Shown: positions 52,432-61,923 of the stretch, piece by piece
Layout: every line of letters starts with the position of its first letter
How positions within the stretch are numbered: the stretch's first letter is position 1
NCBI RefSeq assembly: GCF_020881035.1
Contig: NZ_JAJITC010000017.1
Coordinates: forward strand, 1-64,000
Length of the DNA: 64,000 nucleotides
Source of the DNA: Paraburkholderia translucens
Lineage (GTDB): Bacteria > Pseudomonadota > Gammaproteobacteria > Burkholderiales > Burkholderiaceae
Direction of reading: 5' to 3'
Notes under the pieces: model-generated
Seen by the model: only the letters and a program-made list of their open reading frames with translations
Database searches by the model: none
Told to the model about the DNA's origin: nothing
Made by a program: the position numbers and the translations under genes

Positions 52432-52863
52432 TCAGGCCGCCTTGACGAGCGCCGCGCGCTCGATGGCCGCGCGCAGTACGTCGGGCACCGGCAACGACTT
52501 GCCCGCCGCATAGTCGATCCACACGCATCGCGCGGCGCCCCGCGCATAGAGCGTATCCGGTTCATCGGCGCGCAGGAGCTCGAAAGCCGTATCGAAGCTG
52601 CTGCGCCCCGGCGTCGCCACCGACATTCGGCCGATCACGTCGCCCGGATAGTGCAATTGCTTCAGGAACTCCATCGATGCATTGACGATCACCGGCCCCT
52701 GCCCCTCCACGCGCTGACCGAGAAAGTCCATGTGCTCGAACCACGAAATGCGCACCTGTTCCATGTAGCGGAAATAAACCGTGTTGTTGACGTGACCGAA
52801 GGCGTCCATGTCGCCCCAGCGGATCGGCATCGTCATTTCGAAAACCGCGTGAAAATCGCTCAT
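52432..52863 (-). CDS. Acyl-CoA thioesterase (hotdog fold)
   Basis: The 143-residue product matches 4HBT thioesterases: MTMPIRWGDMDAFGHVNNTV (active-site Asp in GDMD), YFRYMEQVRISWFEHMDFLG, VNASMEFLKQLHYPGDVIGR and SFDTAFELLRADEPDTLYAR. It hydrolyses acyl-CoA thioesters in the cytoplasm. It is convergent with the PAS-LuxR gene and co-directional with the SDR gene upstream, 56 bases away. It may help to regulate beta-oxidation intermediates. The YbgC-like short form is the best guess. Confidence 0.93.
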   Translation of the reverse strand: MSDFHAVFEMTMPIRWGDMDAFGHVNNTVYFRYMEQVRISWFEHMDFLGQRVEGQGPVIVNASMEFLKQLHYPGDVIGRMSVATPGRSSFDTAFELLRADEPDTLYARGAARCVWIDYAAGKSLPVPDVLRAAIERAALVKAA

Positions 52864-52919
52864 GCTGTACTTCCGTTATTCCTTCTTCTGCGTGACTGCC
52901 GAAACTCTGGACGACCGGC

Positions 52920-53696
52920 TCACGCGAGCCCGAAGCCGTCGTCCGCGGCGATCACCGAGCCGTTGATGAACTGCGATTCGTCCGCCGCGAGCAGCAACAG
53001 GAGCCCGTCGAGATCCTCCGGCTTGCCGACGCGATGACGCGGCAACATCGCAACGAGTTTCTGCCCCTGGTCGGTCGACCAGTGGTGATGGTTGATTTCG
53101 GTGTCGATATACCCCGGGCAGATCGCGTTCACATTGATGCCGTGCTTGCCCCACTCGAGCGCCATCGCCTTCGTCATATGCACGACCGCAGCCTTGCTCA
53201 TCGAATACAGGCCGATTTGCGGCAACACGCGCAAGCCCGCCATCGATGCGATGTTGATGATCCGGTACGACGGCTTCTGTGCGTTGTTGCCGCGCATGAT
53301 CATGCGCTTGGCAACTTCCTGCGCGACGAAAAACGCGCCGCGCGTGTTCGTGTCGAACACGTATTCGAAGTCCGCCGGCGTCACCTCGGACAGCTTCTGC
53401 GTGGTCGACACGCCCGAGTTATTGACGAGAATATCGATGGTGCCAGCCTCGGTCTCCGCATGCGCGACCGCCGACTTGATGCTCTGGTAATCGGTCACGT
53501 CAAGCGAGACGACATGCGCGGCGCCGCCGGACGCCTCGATTTCCGCGCGCAGCTCCTTGAGCCGTTCGGTGCGTCGGCTCGCCAGCACGACCTTCGCGCC
53601 GGCCTGCGACAGCACCTGCGCGAAGCGCTTGCCCAACCCGCTCGAGGCGCCCGTAATCAGCGCGACCTTGCCTTCCAGATTGATCGAACGGCCCAT
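52920..53696 (-). CDS. Short-chain dehydrogenase/reductase (SDR)
   Basis: The 258-residue protein is a classical SDR: cofactor loop VALITGASSGLGKRFAQVLS, NNSGVSTTQ, catalytic Ser in RIINIASMAGLRV, YSMSK with Tyr and Lys in LPQIGLYSMSKAAVVHMTKA, and the C-terminal INGSVIAADDGFGLA. It probably uses NAD(H) or NADP(H) on a 3-hydroxyacyl or alcohol substrate. It is 56 bases from the thioesterase and divergent from ETF-QO, with a palindrome in the promoter. The three genes fit a fatty-acid oxidation group. Confidence 0.94.
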   Translation of the reverse strand: MGRSINLEGKVALITGASSGLGKRFAQVLSQAGAKVVLASRRTERLKELRAEIEASGGAAHVVSLDVTDYQSIKSAVAHAETEAGTIDILVNNSGVSTTQKLSEVTPADFEYVFDTNTRGAFFVAQEVAKRMIMRGNNAQKPSYRIINIASMAGLRVLPQIGLYSMSKAAVVHMTKAMALEWGKHGINVNAICPGYIDTEINHHHWSTDQGQKLVAMLPRHRVGKPEDLDGLLLLLAADESQFINGSVIAADDGFGLA

Positions 53697-53782
53697 TGTC
53701 TTTCCTTGTTCGGTTGTGGTGACAACTGCGGTTGACGGGGTTCGGTACGACCGCCACTCAGGGTCGATACCGTATCATGAAA

Positions 53783-53798
53783 TAGTACGATCGTGCTA
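53783..53798. promoter_or_regulatory. Palindromic operator in the SDR/ETF-QO promoter
   Basis: TAGTACGATCGTGCTA at 53783-53798 is a near-perfect palindrome around ACGATCGT. It lies in the 188-bp divergent intergenic region, 102 bases before the ETF-QO ATG. The shape suggests a TetR-type dimer site for acyl-CoA responsive regulators. I did not identify the regulator in this window. Confidence 0.65.
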
Positions 53799-53884
53799 AT
53801 CTGTGGCTTTTGGGTTGCGGTGCGGGAATCGATCGCCCACAATACGAACCCGAAAAAACTATTCTAACGGCAAGAGGAGCATCA

Positions 53885-55558
53885 ATGACCCCCGCAAGTC
53901 TCATCGAGCAGTACGGCCCGCGCGAGTCGATGGAGTACGACGTCGTGATCGTCGGCGGCGGCCCGGCTGGCCTGTCGGCGGCGATTCGTCTGAAGCAGCG
54001 CGCTGCCGAACGCGGCGTCGAGCTTGGCGTGTGCGTACTCGAAAAAGGCTCTGAGATTGGGGCGCATATTCTGTCGGGCGCGGTGATGGATCCGCGCGCG
54101 CTCACCGAACTGATCCCGGACTGGAAAGAAAAAGGCGCGCCGCTCACCGTCGACGTGACCGAAGACCGCTTCCTGTTCCTGTCGGAAACGGGCGCGAAGA
54201 GCGTGCCCGCCTGGGCGCTGCCGGACAATTTCAAGAACCACGGCAACTACGTGATCAGCCTCGCGAACGTGACGCGCTGGCTGGGTCAGCAGGCCGAGGC
54301 GCTCGGCGTCGAGATTTTCCCGGGCTTTCCGGCCGCTGAAGTGCTGTACAACGACGACGGCTCGGTCAAGGGTGTCGCGACCGGCAACCTCGGCATCGGC
54401 AAGGACGGCGAACCGACCGAGAACTTCCAGCTCGGCATGGAGCTGCACGCGAAGTACACGCTGTTCTGCGAAGGCGCGCGCGGTCACCTCGGCCGTCAAC
54501 TGAACGACAGGTTCAAGCTGCGCGACGGCGTCGATCCGCAGGTGTACGGCATTGGCATCAAGGAGCTGTGGGAGATCGATCCCGCGAAGCACAAGCCGGG
54601 TCTGGTGATGCACACGGCCGGCTGGCCGCTCGACAACGACACCTACGGCGGCTCGTTCCTCTACCACATGGACAACAACCAGGTCGTGGTGGGCTTCGTG
54701 GTCGGCCTCGGCTATTCGAATCCGTATCTGTCGCCGTTCGAGGAGTTCCAGCGCTATAAGACCCATCCGGCGATCCGCGCGATTCTCGAAGGCGGTAAGC
54801 GCGTGTCATACGGGGCGCGCGCGATCACCGCGGGCGGCCTGATGTCGCTGCCGAAGCTGGTGTTCCCGGGCGGCGCGCTGGTCGGCGATGACGCGGGCTT
54901 CCTGAACGCATCGCGCATCAAGGGTTCGCACGCCGCGATCAAGACCGGCATGCTCGCGGCCGACGCCGCGTTCGACGCCGTGCAAGCCGGTCGTCAGGCA
55001 GACGAGCTGAGCGCTTACCCGGAAACCTTCAAGACCTCGTGGCTGTACACCGAACTGTATCGCGCGCGTAACTTCAAGCAGTGGATGAGCAAGGGTCTCT
55101 ATCTCGGCACGCTGATGGTCGGTATCGAGCAGAAGCTGCTCGGCGGCAATGTGCCCTGGACGCTGCATCATCAGCACTCCGATCATGAGATGCTGAAGCC
55201 GGCTTCGCAGTGCAAGCCGATCACGTATCCGAAGCCGGACGGCAAGCTGACGTTCGATCGACTCTCTTCAGTGTTCATCTCGAACACGAATCACGAGGAA
55301 AACCAGCCGGCGCACCTGACGCTGAAAGATCCGACCGTGCCGGTCAACGTGAACTGGCAGACCTATGCGGGACCGGAGTCGCGTTATTGCCCGGCGGCTG
55401 TCTACGAGTTCGTCAAGAACGACGAAGGCAACGAGCAACTCGTGATCAATGCGCAGAACTGCGTGCACTGCAAGACCTGCGATATCAAGGACCCGACGCA
55501 GAATATCGTGTGGGTCACGCCGGAAGGCGGTGGCGGTCCGAACTATCCGAATATGTGA
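53885..55558 (+). CDS. Electron-transfer flavoprotein:ubiquinone oxidoreductase
   Basis: From ATG 53885 (MTPASLIEQYGPRESMEYDV) the product has 557 residues, typical for ETF-QO. It has an FAD-binding glycine loop VIVGGGPAGLSAAIRLKQRA, a UQ-binding helical part, and near the end the 4Fe-4S motif CVHCKTCDIKDPTQNIVWVT with Cys residues spaced as in the family. It takes electrons from ETF, which is reduced by acyl-CoA and amino-acid dehydrogenases, and passes them to the quinone pool at the membrane. It is a single gene here. ETF genes are not in the window. Confidence 0.97.
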   Translation: MTPASLIEQYGPRESMEYDVVIVGGGPAGLSAAIRLKQRAAERGVELGVCVLEKGSEIGAHILSGAVMDPRALTELIPDWKEKGAPLTVDVTEDRFLFLSETGAKSVPAWALPDNFKNHGNYVISLANVTRWLGQQAEALGVEIFPGFPAAEVLYNDDGSVKGVATGNLGIGKDGEPTENFQLGMELHAKYTLFCEGARGHLGRQLNDRFKLRDGVDPQVYGIGIKELWEIDPAKHKPGLVMHTAGWPLDNDTYGGSFLYHMDNNQVVVGFVVGLGYSNPYLSPFEEFQRYKTHPAIRAILEGGKRVSYGARAITAGGLMSLPKLVFPGGALVGDDAGFLNASRIKGSHAAIKTGMLAADAAFDAVQAGRQADELSAYPETFKTSWLYTELYRARNFKQWMSKGLYLGTLMVGIEQKLLGGNVPWTLHHQHSDHEMLKPASQCKPITYPKPDGKLTFDRLSSVFISNTNHEENQPAHLTLKDPTVPVNVNWQTYAGPESRYCPAAVYEFVKNDEGNEQLVINAQNCVHCKTCDIKDPTQNIVWVTPEGGGGPNYPNM

Positions 55559-55572
55559 TTGGCCAAGAAGGC

Positions 55573-55594
55573 CGCGTGCGCGATTGCGCACGCG
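55573..55594. terminator. Hairpin between convergent ETF-QO and aroC
   Basis: CGCGTGCGC (55573-55581), GATT and GCGCACGCG (55586-55594) form a perfect GC stem without a T-run. It lies 14 bases after the ETF-QO stop and before the end of aroC (55629). It is a possible shared, Rho-assisted terminator. Confidence 0.55.
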
Positions 55595-55628
55595 ATGCCG
55601 CACGAGATTTGCGGCGTGAGATGGCGCG

Positions 55629-56729
55629 TTACGGTGCGCTCGCCGCGATCTTCGGCGTGCTCACGGCCACGTCGCCGCATTGCGCGCGATGACGCAGCGC
55701 ATGATCGATCAGCACGAGCGCGAGCATCGACTCGGCGATCGGCGTCGCGCGAATACCGACGCACGGGTCGTGCCGCCCGAAGGTTTCGACGACCACCGGC
55801 TGCCCCGCCTTGTCGATCGAACGGCGCGGCGTGCGAATGCTCGACGTCGGCTTGATCGCGATCGACACCGTGATGTCCTGCCCCGTCGAAATGCCACCGA
55901 GCACGCCGCCCGCGTGATTGCCGACGAAACCCTCCGGCGTCAGCTCGTCGCCATGCACTGAACCGCGTTGGGCGACGCTCGCGAAGCCCGCCCCGATCTC
56001 CACACCCTTCACCGCGTTGATGCCCATCATCGCGTGCGCGATGTCGGCGTCGAGGCGATCGAACAGCGGCTCGCCGAGGCCGACCGGCACACCGGATGCG
56101 ACCACGTTGATGCGCGCGCCGATCGAATCGCCGTCCTTGCGCAGCGCGTCCATATACGCCTCGAGTTGCGGCACGATCTGCGCGTTCGGCACGAAGAACG
56201 GGTTTTCGCGCACCTGCGCCCAGTCGACGAACGGCACGTCGATCTCGCCGAGCGCCGCCATATAGCCACGAATCTCGGTGCCGAACTTCTCGCGCAGCCA
56301 CTTCTTCGCGACCGCGCCCGCCGCGACCGTCGGCGCCGTCAGCCGCGCCGACGAACGGCCGCCGCCGCGGTAATCGCGAATGCCGTATTTCTGCCAGTAG
56401 GTGTAGTCGGCGTGGCCGGGGCGGAACGTCTCGGCGATGTTGCCGTAGTCCTTGCTGCGCTGATCGGTATTGCGGATCAGCAGCGCGATCGGTGCGCCGG
56501 TGGTCTGACCTTCGAACACGCCCGACAGGATCTCGACCTTGTCCTCTTCCTGGCGCTGCGTCACATGGCGCGACGTGCCCGGCCTCCGGCGATCGAGTTC
56601 GAACTGGATGTCGGCTTCATTGAGCGCCATGCCCGGCGGGCAGCCGTCGATCACGCAGCCGATAGCGGGGCCGTGCGATTCGCCGAAGGTCGTGACAGTG
56701 AAAAGCGTACCGAGCGTGTTGCCGGACAT
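55629..56729 (-). CDS. aroC: Chorismate synthase
   Basis: ATG 56729 gives a 366-residue protein: MSGNTLGTLFTVTTFGESHG, FELDRRRPGTSRHVTQRQEE, DYRGGGRSSARLTAPTVAAG and AMMGINAVKGVEIGAGFASV. These are the chorismate synthase signatures, including the FMN-binding region and the two catalytic His residues. It converts EPSP to chorismate in the shikimate pathway. It needs reduced FMN. It follows the LplT/PlsC gene by 84 bases on the same strand. The C-terminus AVSTPKIAASAP is not conserved. Confidence 0.98.
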   Translation of the reverse strand: MSGNTLGTLFTVTTFGESHGPAIGCVIDGCPPGMALNEADIQFELDRRRPGTSRHVTQRQEEDKVEILSGVFEGQTTGAPIALLIRNTDQRSKDYGNIAETFRPGHADYTYWQKYGIRDYRGGGRSSARLTAPTVAAGAVAKKWLREKFGTEIRGYMAALGEIDVPFVDWAQVRENPFFVPNAQIVPQLEAYMDALRKDGDSIGARINVVASGVPVGLGEPLFDRLDADIAHAMMGINAVKGVEIGAGFASVAQRGSVHGDELTPEGFVGNHAGGVLGGISTGQDITVSIAIKPTSSIRTPRRSIDKAGQPVVVETFGRHDPCVGIRATPIAESMLALVLIDHALRHRAQCGDVAVSTPKIAASAP

Positions 56730-56813
56730 GGGCGTCGTCCAAAGAAATGCGAGGAGAACGCTATTATGCCAGCCCGCTCGCGCCGAGGCGGGGCCCGGTA
56801 CCAGCAATGGCCG

Positions 56814-58751
56814 CTATTTCCGCGCGCCGCGCAGCTCAGTCACGGTCTGCTGCAGCTTCTCCGGCGTCGCCAGCGCCGGATCGATCGGCTCGCCGACCGC
56901 GAGGCTCAGCCGGCTCATCACGCCTTTGCTGATCGGCCGCGGCCAGTGCGCATCGAGCGCGCGCGAAAACACGCTGCCCCACAGACCGCGCAGCGCCATC
57001 GGAATGACCGGCGCAGGCGTGCGCTTGACGATCTCGCTCACACCGTGGCGAAACGGATTCAGCTCGCGGGTGCGCGTCAGCTTGCCTTCGGGAAAGATGC
57101 AGACGAGTTCGCCGTCGGCGAGCGCCTGCGCGCACCGATCGTACGCGCGCGCGAGCAGCGCCGGATCCTCATGCGCGGGCGCGATCGGAATCGCCTTTGC
57201 ATGCCGGAACAGCCAACCGACGAACGGCGAGCGGAAAATCCGATGATCCATCACGAAGCGGATCGGCCGCGGGCTTTCCGCCATGATGACGATCGCATCG
57301 ACGAAACTGACGTGATTGCACACGAGCACCGCCGCGCCCTCCTCCGGAATCCGCTCCGCATGCACGAGCCTGATCCGGTAGAAGGTGTGCACGAGCAGCC
57401 ACGCAATAAAGCGCAGCAGAAACTCAGGCACCAGTGAATAGATGTAGCCTGCAACGACCACGTTCAGCAAGGCGGTGACGAGGAAGATCGCCGGGATGCC
57501 GAAGCCCGCGGCAGTCATGCCCATCGCCATCAGCGCCGACACGATCATGAACAGCGAATTGAGGATATTGTTTGCGGCGATGATGCGCGCGCGATGACTC
57601 GGCTGGCTACGGCTCTGGATCAGTGCGTAGAGCGGCACGCTGTAGAAACCGCCGAACATCGCGAGCAGGAACAGATCGGCGAGCACACGCCAGTGTACGG
57701 ACCGCGCGAGAAATTCGCCGACGCTCAGCAGGTGCCCCGCCGGCGGCAACGCGTGGCTCGCGAAAAAAAGATCGATCGCGAACACGCTCATACCGATCGA
57801 TCCAAGCGGCACGAGGCCGATTTCAATGCGCCGCTTCGAGAGCCGTTCGCACAGCAGCGAGCCGACGCCGATGCCGATCGAAAACGTGGCGAGCAGCACG
57901 GTCACGACGTCGGGATCGGCGGACAGCACGTCCTTGGCGAAGCTGAAGAACGACGCGAGGAACGTCGCGCCGACGAACCACAGCCATGAAATGCCGAGCA
58001 GGCTCAGAAACACCGTGCGGTTTTCGCGGGCGAGCTTGAGGTTGCGCCACGTTTCGCTCACCGGGTTCCAGTTGATGCGCAACTCCGGCTGAGGCGCGGG
58101 CGTAGCGGGCACGAAGCCCGACACCGCGCGCCCGGTCAGCGCGATTGCGATACACGCGCAAGCCAGCACCAGCGCGCCATGCTCGGCGAACCCCGCGCCC
58201 GCGCCGCCGACGATCGTGCCGACCAAAATCGCGACGAAGGTGCCCATCTCGACCATGCCGTTACCGCCGACCAGCTCCGCGTTCGACAGATGCTGCGGCA
58301 GATACGAGTACTTGACCGGCCCGAACACGGTCGAATGCACGCCCATCAGGAACGTGCATAAATACAGCAATGGCGCGCTGTGCAGCCAGAATCCGGCGCC
58401 GCCGATCAGCATCACCGCGATCTCGAAAGTCTTGACGAGACGCGTGAGCAAGGCCTTGTCGTATTTGTCGGCGATCTGGCCGGAAGTGGCCGAAAACAGC
58501 ACGAACGGCAGAATGAAAATCGCGGAAATCAGGAAGGCCGCGGTTCTCGGATCGACGCCTGAAAAGCGCGCCGCCTGATACGTGACGAGCGACGTGAAGC
58601 CGATCTTGAACACGTTGTCGTTCATCGCGCCGAGAAACTGCGTCCAGAAGAACGGCGCGAAACGGCGCTGGCCGAGCAGGCGGAACTGGGATTCATGCGC
58701 TTCATGCGCGCGAGCGGCGCGGCGGGAACGAGGCAACGGACGATCGTTCAT
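56814..58751 (-). CDS. MFS-type lysophospholipid transporter fused to 1-acyl-glycerol-3-phosphate acyltransferase
   Basis: From ATG 58751 the 645-residue protein has two parts. Residues about 1-430 form an LplT-like MFS transporter (NDNVFKIGFTSLVTYQAARF, FLMGVHSTVFGPVKYSYLPQ). The rest is a PlsC domain: HxxxxD motif in LVCNHVSFVDAIVIMAESPR and FPEGKLTRTRELNPFRHGVS (the FPEG motif). Unlike E. coli, where lplT and aas are separate and Aas also has an AMP-ligase part, this protein lacks the ligase. It would flip lysophospholipids and re-acylate them at the inner membrane. Confidence 0.93.
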   Translation of the reverse strand: MNDRPLPRSRRAARAHEAHESQFRLLGQRRFAPFFWTQFLGAMNDNVFKIGFTSLVTYQAARFSGVDPRTAAFLISAIFILPFVLFSATSGQIADKYDKALLTRLVKTFEIAVMLIGGAGFWLHSAPLLYLCTFLMGVHSTVFGPVKYSYLPQHLSNAELVGGNGMVEMGTFVAILVGTIVGGAGAGFAEHGALVLACACIAIALTGRAVSGFVPATPAPQPELRINWNPVSETWRNLKLARENRTVFLSLLGISWLWFVGATFLASFFSFAKDVLSADPDVVTVLLATFSIGIGVGSLLCERLSKRRIEIGLVPLGSIGMSVFAIDLFFASHALPPAGHLLSVGEFLARSVHWRVLADLFLLAMFGGFYSVPLYALIQSRSQPSHRARIIAANNILNSLFMIVSALMAMGMTAAGFGIPAIFLVTALLNVVVAGYIYSLVPEFLLRFIAWLLVHTFYRIRLVHAERIPEEGAAVLVCNHVSFVDAIVIMAESPRPIRFVMDHRIFRSPFVGWLFRHAKAIPIAPAHEDPALLARAYDRCAQALADGELVCIFPEGKLTRTRELNPFRHGVSEIVKRTPAPVIPMALRGLWGSVFSRALDAHWPRPISKGVMSRLSLAVGEPIDPALATPEKLQQTVTELRGARK

Positions 58752-58846
58752 GAAGTGGGCCGAACGACGCGGATCCATGACAACGAAGCGGGCAGGATGG
58801 CGGGCACGCAGAGTGGCGCGCCGAGTCCAGACACCGGGCAGGACAC

Positions 58847-58876
58847 AAAAAAAGCGCCCGCTTGCGCGCGCGCCCT
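58847..58876 (-). terminator. Terminator after the CBS gene
   Basis: On the minus strand an imperfect GC stem (GCGCGCGCAAGCGGGCGC) is followed by a seven-T run at 58853-58847. It lies 57 bases past the CBS stop, and the MFS/PlsC gene starts 96 bases further, so it separates the two units. Confidence 0.7.
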
Positions 58877-58932
58877 GTCGGCGGATTCACGCTCGCGGCA
58901 ACGGCCGGAGCGCGACATTCGAGCCACCCGCA

Positions 58933-59400
58933 TCAATGCGCCGGCTGCTGCCCCTGTCCTTCCTGCTCTTCCGGCCAGTCGCGGATATACGCTTTCAGCA
59001 TGCGGTTCTCGAAGCTCTGCTCCTCGACCACCGCCTTTGCGACATCGTAAAACGAGATGACGCCCATCAGCGTGCGGCTTTCCATGACCGGCAGATAGCG
59101 CACATGATGCTCGAGCATCATGCGGCGCACTTCGTTGACGTCGGTTTCGGGTGTGCAGGTGAGCGGATGGTCGTCCATCACCTTGCGGATCGTCGAGGAG
59201 CCGACGCTGCCGCCGTTCTCCTTCAACGTCAGAATGATTTCGCGAAACGTCAGCATGCCGACGAGGTCGCCGTATTCCATCACGACCAGCGAGCCGATGT
59301 CGTGCTCGGCCATCGTATTGACGGCGTCATGCAGCGTGGTGTCCGGCGTGACCGTAAAAAGGGTATTGCCCTTGACCTTGAGAATGTCGCTGACTCGCAT
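58933..59400 (-). CDS. CBS-domain protein
   Basis: The 155-residue protein carries two CBS modules: VTPDTTLHDAVNTMAEHDIG, SLVVMEYGDLVGMLTFREII and CTPETDVNEVRRMMLEHHVR, YLPVMESRTLMGVISFYDVA. The pair forms a Bateman module that binds adenosine nucleotides or similar ligands. There is no catalytic domain, so it probably regulates another protein by contact. It is a short stand-alone gene, divergent from metZ with a 282-base gap. Confidence 0.93.
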   Translation of the reverse strand: MRVSDILKVKGNTLFTVTPDTTLHDAVNTMAEHDIGSLVVMEYGDLVGMLTFREIILTLKENGGSVGSSTIRKVMDDHPLTCTPETDVNEVRRMMLEHHVRYLPVMESRTLMGVISFYDVAKAVVEEQSFENRMLKAYIRDWPEEQEGQGQQPAH

Positions 59401-59682
59401 GATCTATCTCCTGATACCGCTAATCTTGCAGTGCATGAAATGTTTTTCGATCCTAACGGAAAGGCCCATAAAAGGAAAGCGGGCCGCCAGCCAGGGCCCG
59501 GCGGCCTTTCGCGATCCCGAATACATAGGGCTTCAGTCTTTGAAGCACGCCCCGCTCCCGGCATACCCCGGGCAAACCCGCGATTCAACCCGCGGGAAAA
59601 CCGCGCTTGAAGCGGCGCGCCGGTGATAGGATGGCCGCCCACCCTGACCTTTCGCGAGGCCGCTCGCGGCCCGCCGCTCACG

Positions 59683-61020
59683 ATGTCCGCCAACCGTTTC
59701 GATACGCTTGCGCTGCACGCCGGCGCTGCCCCCGATCCCGCCACCGGCGCGCGGGCGACGCCGATCTACCAGACCACGTCGTTCTCGTTTCGCGACTCGG
59801 ATCACGCCGCCGCGCTGTTCAACATGGAGCGCGCCGGCCATGTCTACTCGCGCATCTCGAATCCGACCGTCGCCGTGTTCGAGGAGCGCGTCGCCGCGCT
59901 CGAAAACGGCGCCGGCGCGATCGGCACGGCCAGCGGCCAGGCCGCGCTGCATCTCGCGATCGCGACGCTGATGGGGGCGGGCTCGCACATCGTCGCGTCG
60001 AGCGCGCTGTACGGCGGTTCGCACAATCTGCTGCATTACACGCTGCGCCGCTTCGGCATCGAGACGAGCTTCGTCAAGCCCGGCGACCTCGCCGCATGGC
60101 AGGCCGCGCTGCGTCCCAACACGCGCCTGCTGTTCGGCGAAACACTCGGCAATCCGGGCCTCGACGTGCTCGACATCGCCGCGCTCGCGCAAATCGCGCA
60201 CGCGCACCGCGTGCCGTTGCTGGTCGACTCGACCTTCACGACGCCCTACCTGCTGCGCCCCTTCGAGCACGGCGCCGACTTCGTGTACCACTCGGCCACC
60301 AAGTTTCTCGGCGGCCACGGCACGACGATCGGCGGCGTGCTGGTCGACGGCGGCACGTTCGACTTCGAGGCTTCCGGCCGCTTCCCCGAATTCACCGAGC
60401 CGTACGAAGGCTTTCACGGCATGGTGTTCGCCGAGGAAAGCACGGTCGCGCCGTTCCTGCTGCGTGCGCGCCGGGAAGGCTTGCGCGACTTCGGCGCGTG
60501 CCTGCATCCGCAGGCCGCCTGGCAGCTGCTGCAGGGCATCGAGACGCTGCCGCTGCGCATGGAGCGTCACGTCGCCAATACCAGACGGGTGGTCGAGTTT
60601 CTCGCCGGTCATGCGGCGGTCGAATCGGTCGCCTATCCCGAGTTGCCGAGCCATCCTGATCACGCGCTTGCAAAACGGCTGCTGCCGCGCGGCGCCGGCG
60701 CTGTGTTCAGCTTCAACCTGCGCGGCGATCGCGCGGCCGGGCGTGCCTTCATCGAAGCGCTCACGCTGTTCTCGCACCTGGCGAACGTCGGCGACGCGCG
60801 CTCGCTCGTGATCCACCCGGCATCGACGACGCACTTCCGCATGGACGCCGCCGCGCTCGCCGCGGCCGGTATCACGGAAGGCACGATCCGTCTGTCGATT
60901 GGTCTCGAAGATCCGGATGACCTCATCGACGATCTCAAGCGCGCGCTGAAGGCCGCCCAAAAAGCCGTGTCGACCGCTCCCGCCGCGGCCAGTGCCCCTT
61001 CCCGTCCGGAGTCCGCATGA
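59683..61020 (+). CDS. metZ: O-succinylhomoserine sulfhydrylase
   Basis: ATG 59683 (MSANRFDTLALHAGAAPDPA) starts a 445-residue Cys/Met-metabolism PLP enzyme. The pattern YQTTSFSFRDSDHAAALFNM and EERVAALENGAGAIGTASGQ precede the PLP Lys in DFVYHSATKFLGGHGTTIGG. The C-terminal FRMDAAALAAAGITEGTIRL and SIGLEDPDDLIDDLKRAL are typical. It makes homocysteine from O-succinylhomoserine and sulfide. An upstream in-frame ATG (59623) gives a non-conserved extension. It overlaps the next gene by four bases (ATGA). Confidence 0.96.
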   Translation: MSANRFDTLALHAGAAPDPATGARATPIYQTTSFSFRDSDHAAALFNMERAGHVYSRISNPTVAVFEERVAALENGAGAIGTASGQAALHLAIATLMGAGSHIVASSALYGGSHNLLHYTLRRFGIETSFVKPGDLAAWQAALRPNTRLLFGETLGNPGLDVLDIAALAQIAHAHRVPLLVDSTFTTPYLLRPFEHGADFVYHSATKFLGGHGTTIGGVLVDGGTFDFEASGRFPEFTEPYEGFHGMVFAEESTVAPFLLRARREGLRDFGACLHPQAAWQLLQGIETLPLRMERHVANTRRVVEFLAGHAAVESVAYPELPSHPDHALAKRLLPRGAGAVFSFNLRGDRAAGRAFIEALTLFSHLANVGDARSLVIHPASTTHFRMDAAALAAAGITEGTIRLSIGLEDPDDLIDDLKRALKAAQKAVSTAPAAASAPSRPESA

Positions 61021-61850
61021 TCGTCACCGTTCATGGCAAACCGGCCTACGCCTACACCGGCGGCAAACCGTTCGACGCGCGCCTGCCGACCGCCGTATTC
61101 ATCCACGGCGCCGAGCACGATCACAGCGTGTGGGCGCTGCAAAGCCGTTATTTCGCGCATCACGGCTTCGGCGTGCTGGCGGTCGATCTGCCGGGCCACC
61201 GCCGCAGCGCCGGCCCCGCGCTGACCAGCATCGCCGCGCTGGCCGACTGGCTCGCCGCGCTGCTCGACGCCGTGGGCGTCGCGCGCGCGTTCGTCGCCGG
61301 GCACAGCATGGGCTCGCTGATCGCGCTCGACTTCGCCGGCCGCTATCCGCAGCGCGCGACGCACCTGGCGCTGCTCGCGACCGCACTGCCGATGACCGTC
61401 TCCGACGCCCTGCTGGACGCCGCGCTCCATCGGGAGCCCGAAGCGATCGGCATGGTCAACCAGTGGTCGCATTCGACGCTTGCCGCGAAGCCTTCATGCC
61501 CCGGTCCCGGCTTCTGGCTGCACGGCGTGAACCAGCGGTTGATGGAGCATGTGTCGGCCAGCGGCGAAGCGCATCTGTTCCACACCGACTTCACCGCCTG
61601 CCACACCTATGCGGACGGCCTCGCGCGCGCGGCCCAGGTGCGCTGCGCAACGCGCCTGATCGTCGGCCGGCGCGATGCGATGACGCCGCCGCGCGCGGCG
61701 AAAGCGCTCGCCGATGCGCTCGCGCTGGCGGGCGCGCCGGTCGACACCGTCACGCTCGAAGCGGGCCACGCGTTGATGACCGAGCAGCCCGACGCGACGC
61801 TCGATGCGCTGTTCAGCTTCGCATCGCAGGCGCCGCGTGAAGCGCGCTGA
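61017..61850 (+). CDS. Alpha/beta hydrolase, translationally coupled to metZ
   Basis: The 277-residue product has an alpha/beta-hydrolase fold: TAVFIHGAEHDHSVWALQSR, VLAVDLPGHRRSAGPALTSI and the nucleophile Ser in FVAGHSMGSLIALDFAGRYP, Asp in VGRRDAMTPPRAAKALADAL and His in LEAGHALMTEQP. It starts inside metZ, so the pair is co-translated. The partner role is not clear. A lipase or esterase of the methionine-related group is possible. No membrane segment is visible. Confidence 0.92.
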   Translation: MIVTVHGKPAYAYTGGKPFDARLPTAVFIHGAEHDHSVWALQSRYFAHHGFGVLAVDLPGHRRSAGPALTSIAALADWLAALLDAVGVARAFVAGHSMGSLIALDFAGRYPQRATHLALLATALPMTVSDALLDAALHREPEAIGMVNQWSHSTLAAKPSCPGPGFWLHGVNQRLMEHVSASGEAHLFHTDFTACHTYADGLARAAQVRCATRLIVGRRDAMTPPRAAKALADALALAGAPVDTVTLEAGHALMTEQPDATLDALFSFASQAPREAR

Positions 61851-61923
61851 ATGGCCAGGTTGCGTCAGGCCGGGGATCGCCGGACAATGAATCAAGCCTG
61901 CTTTTCAGCCTGCGGAGGCCGTC

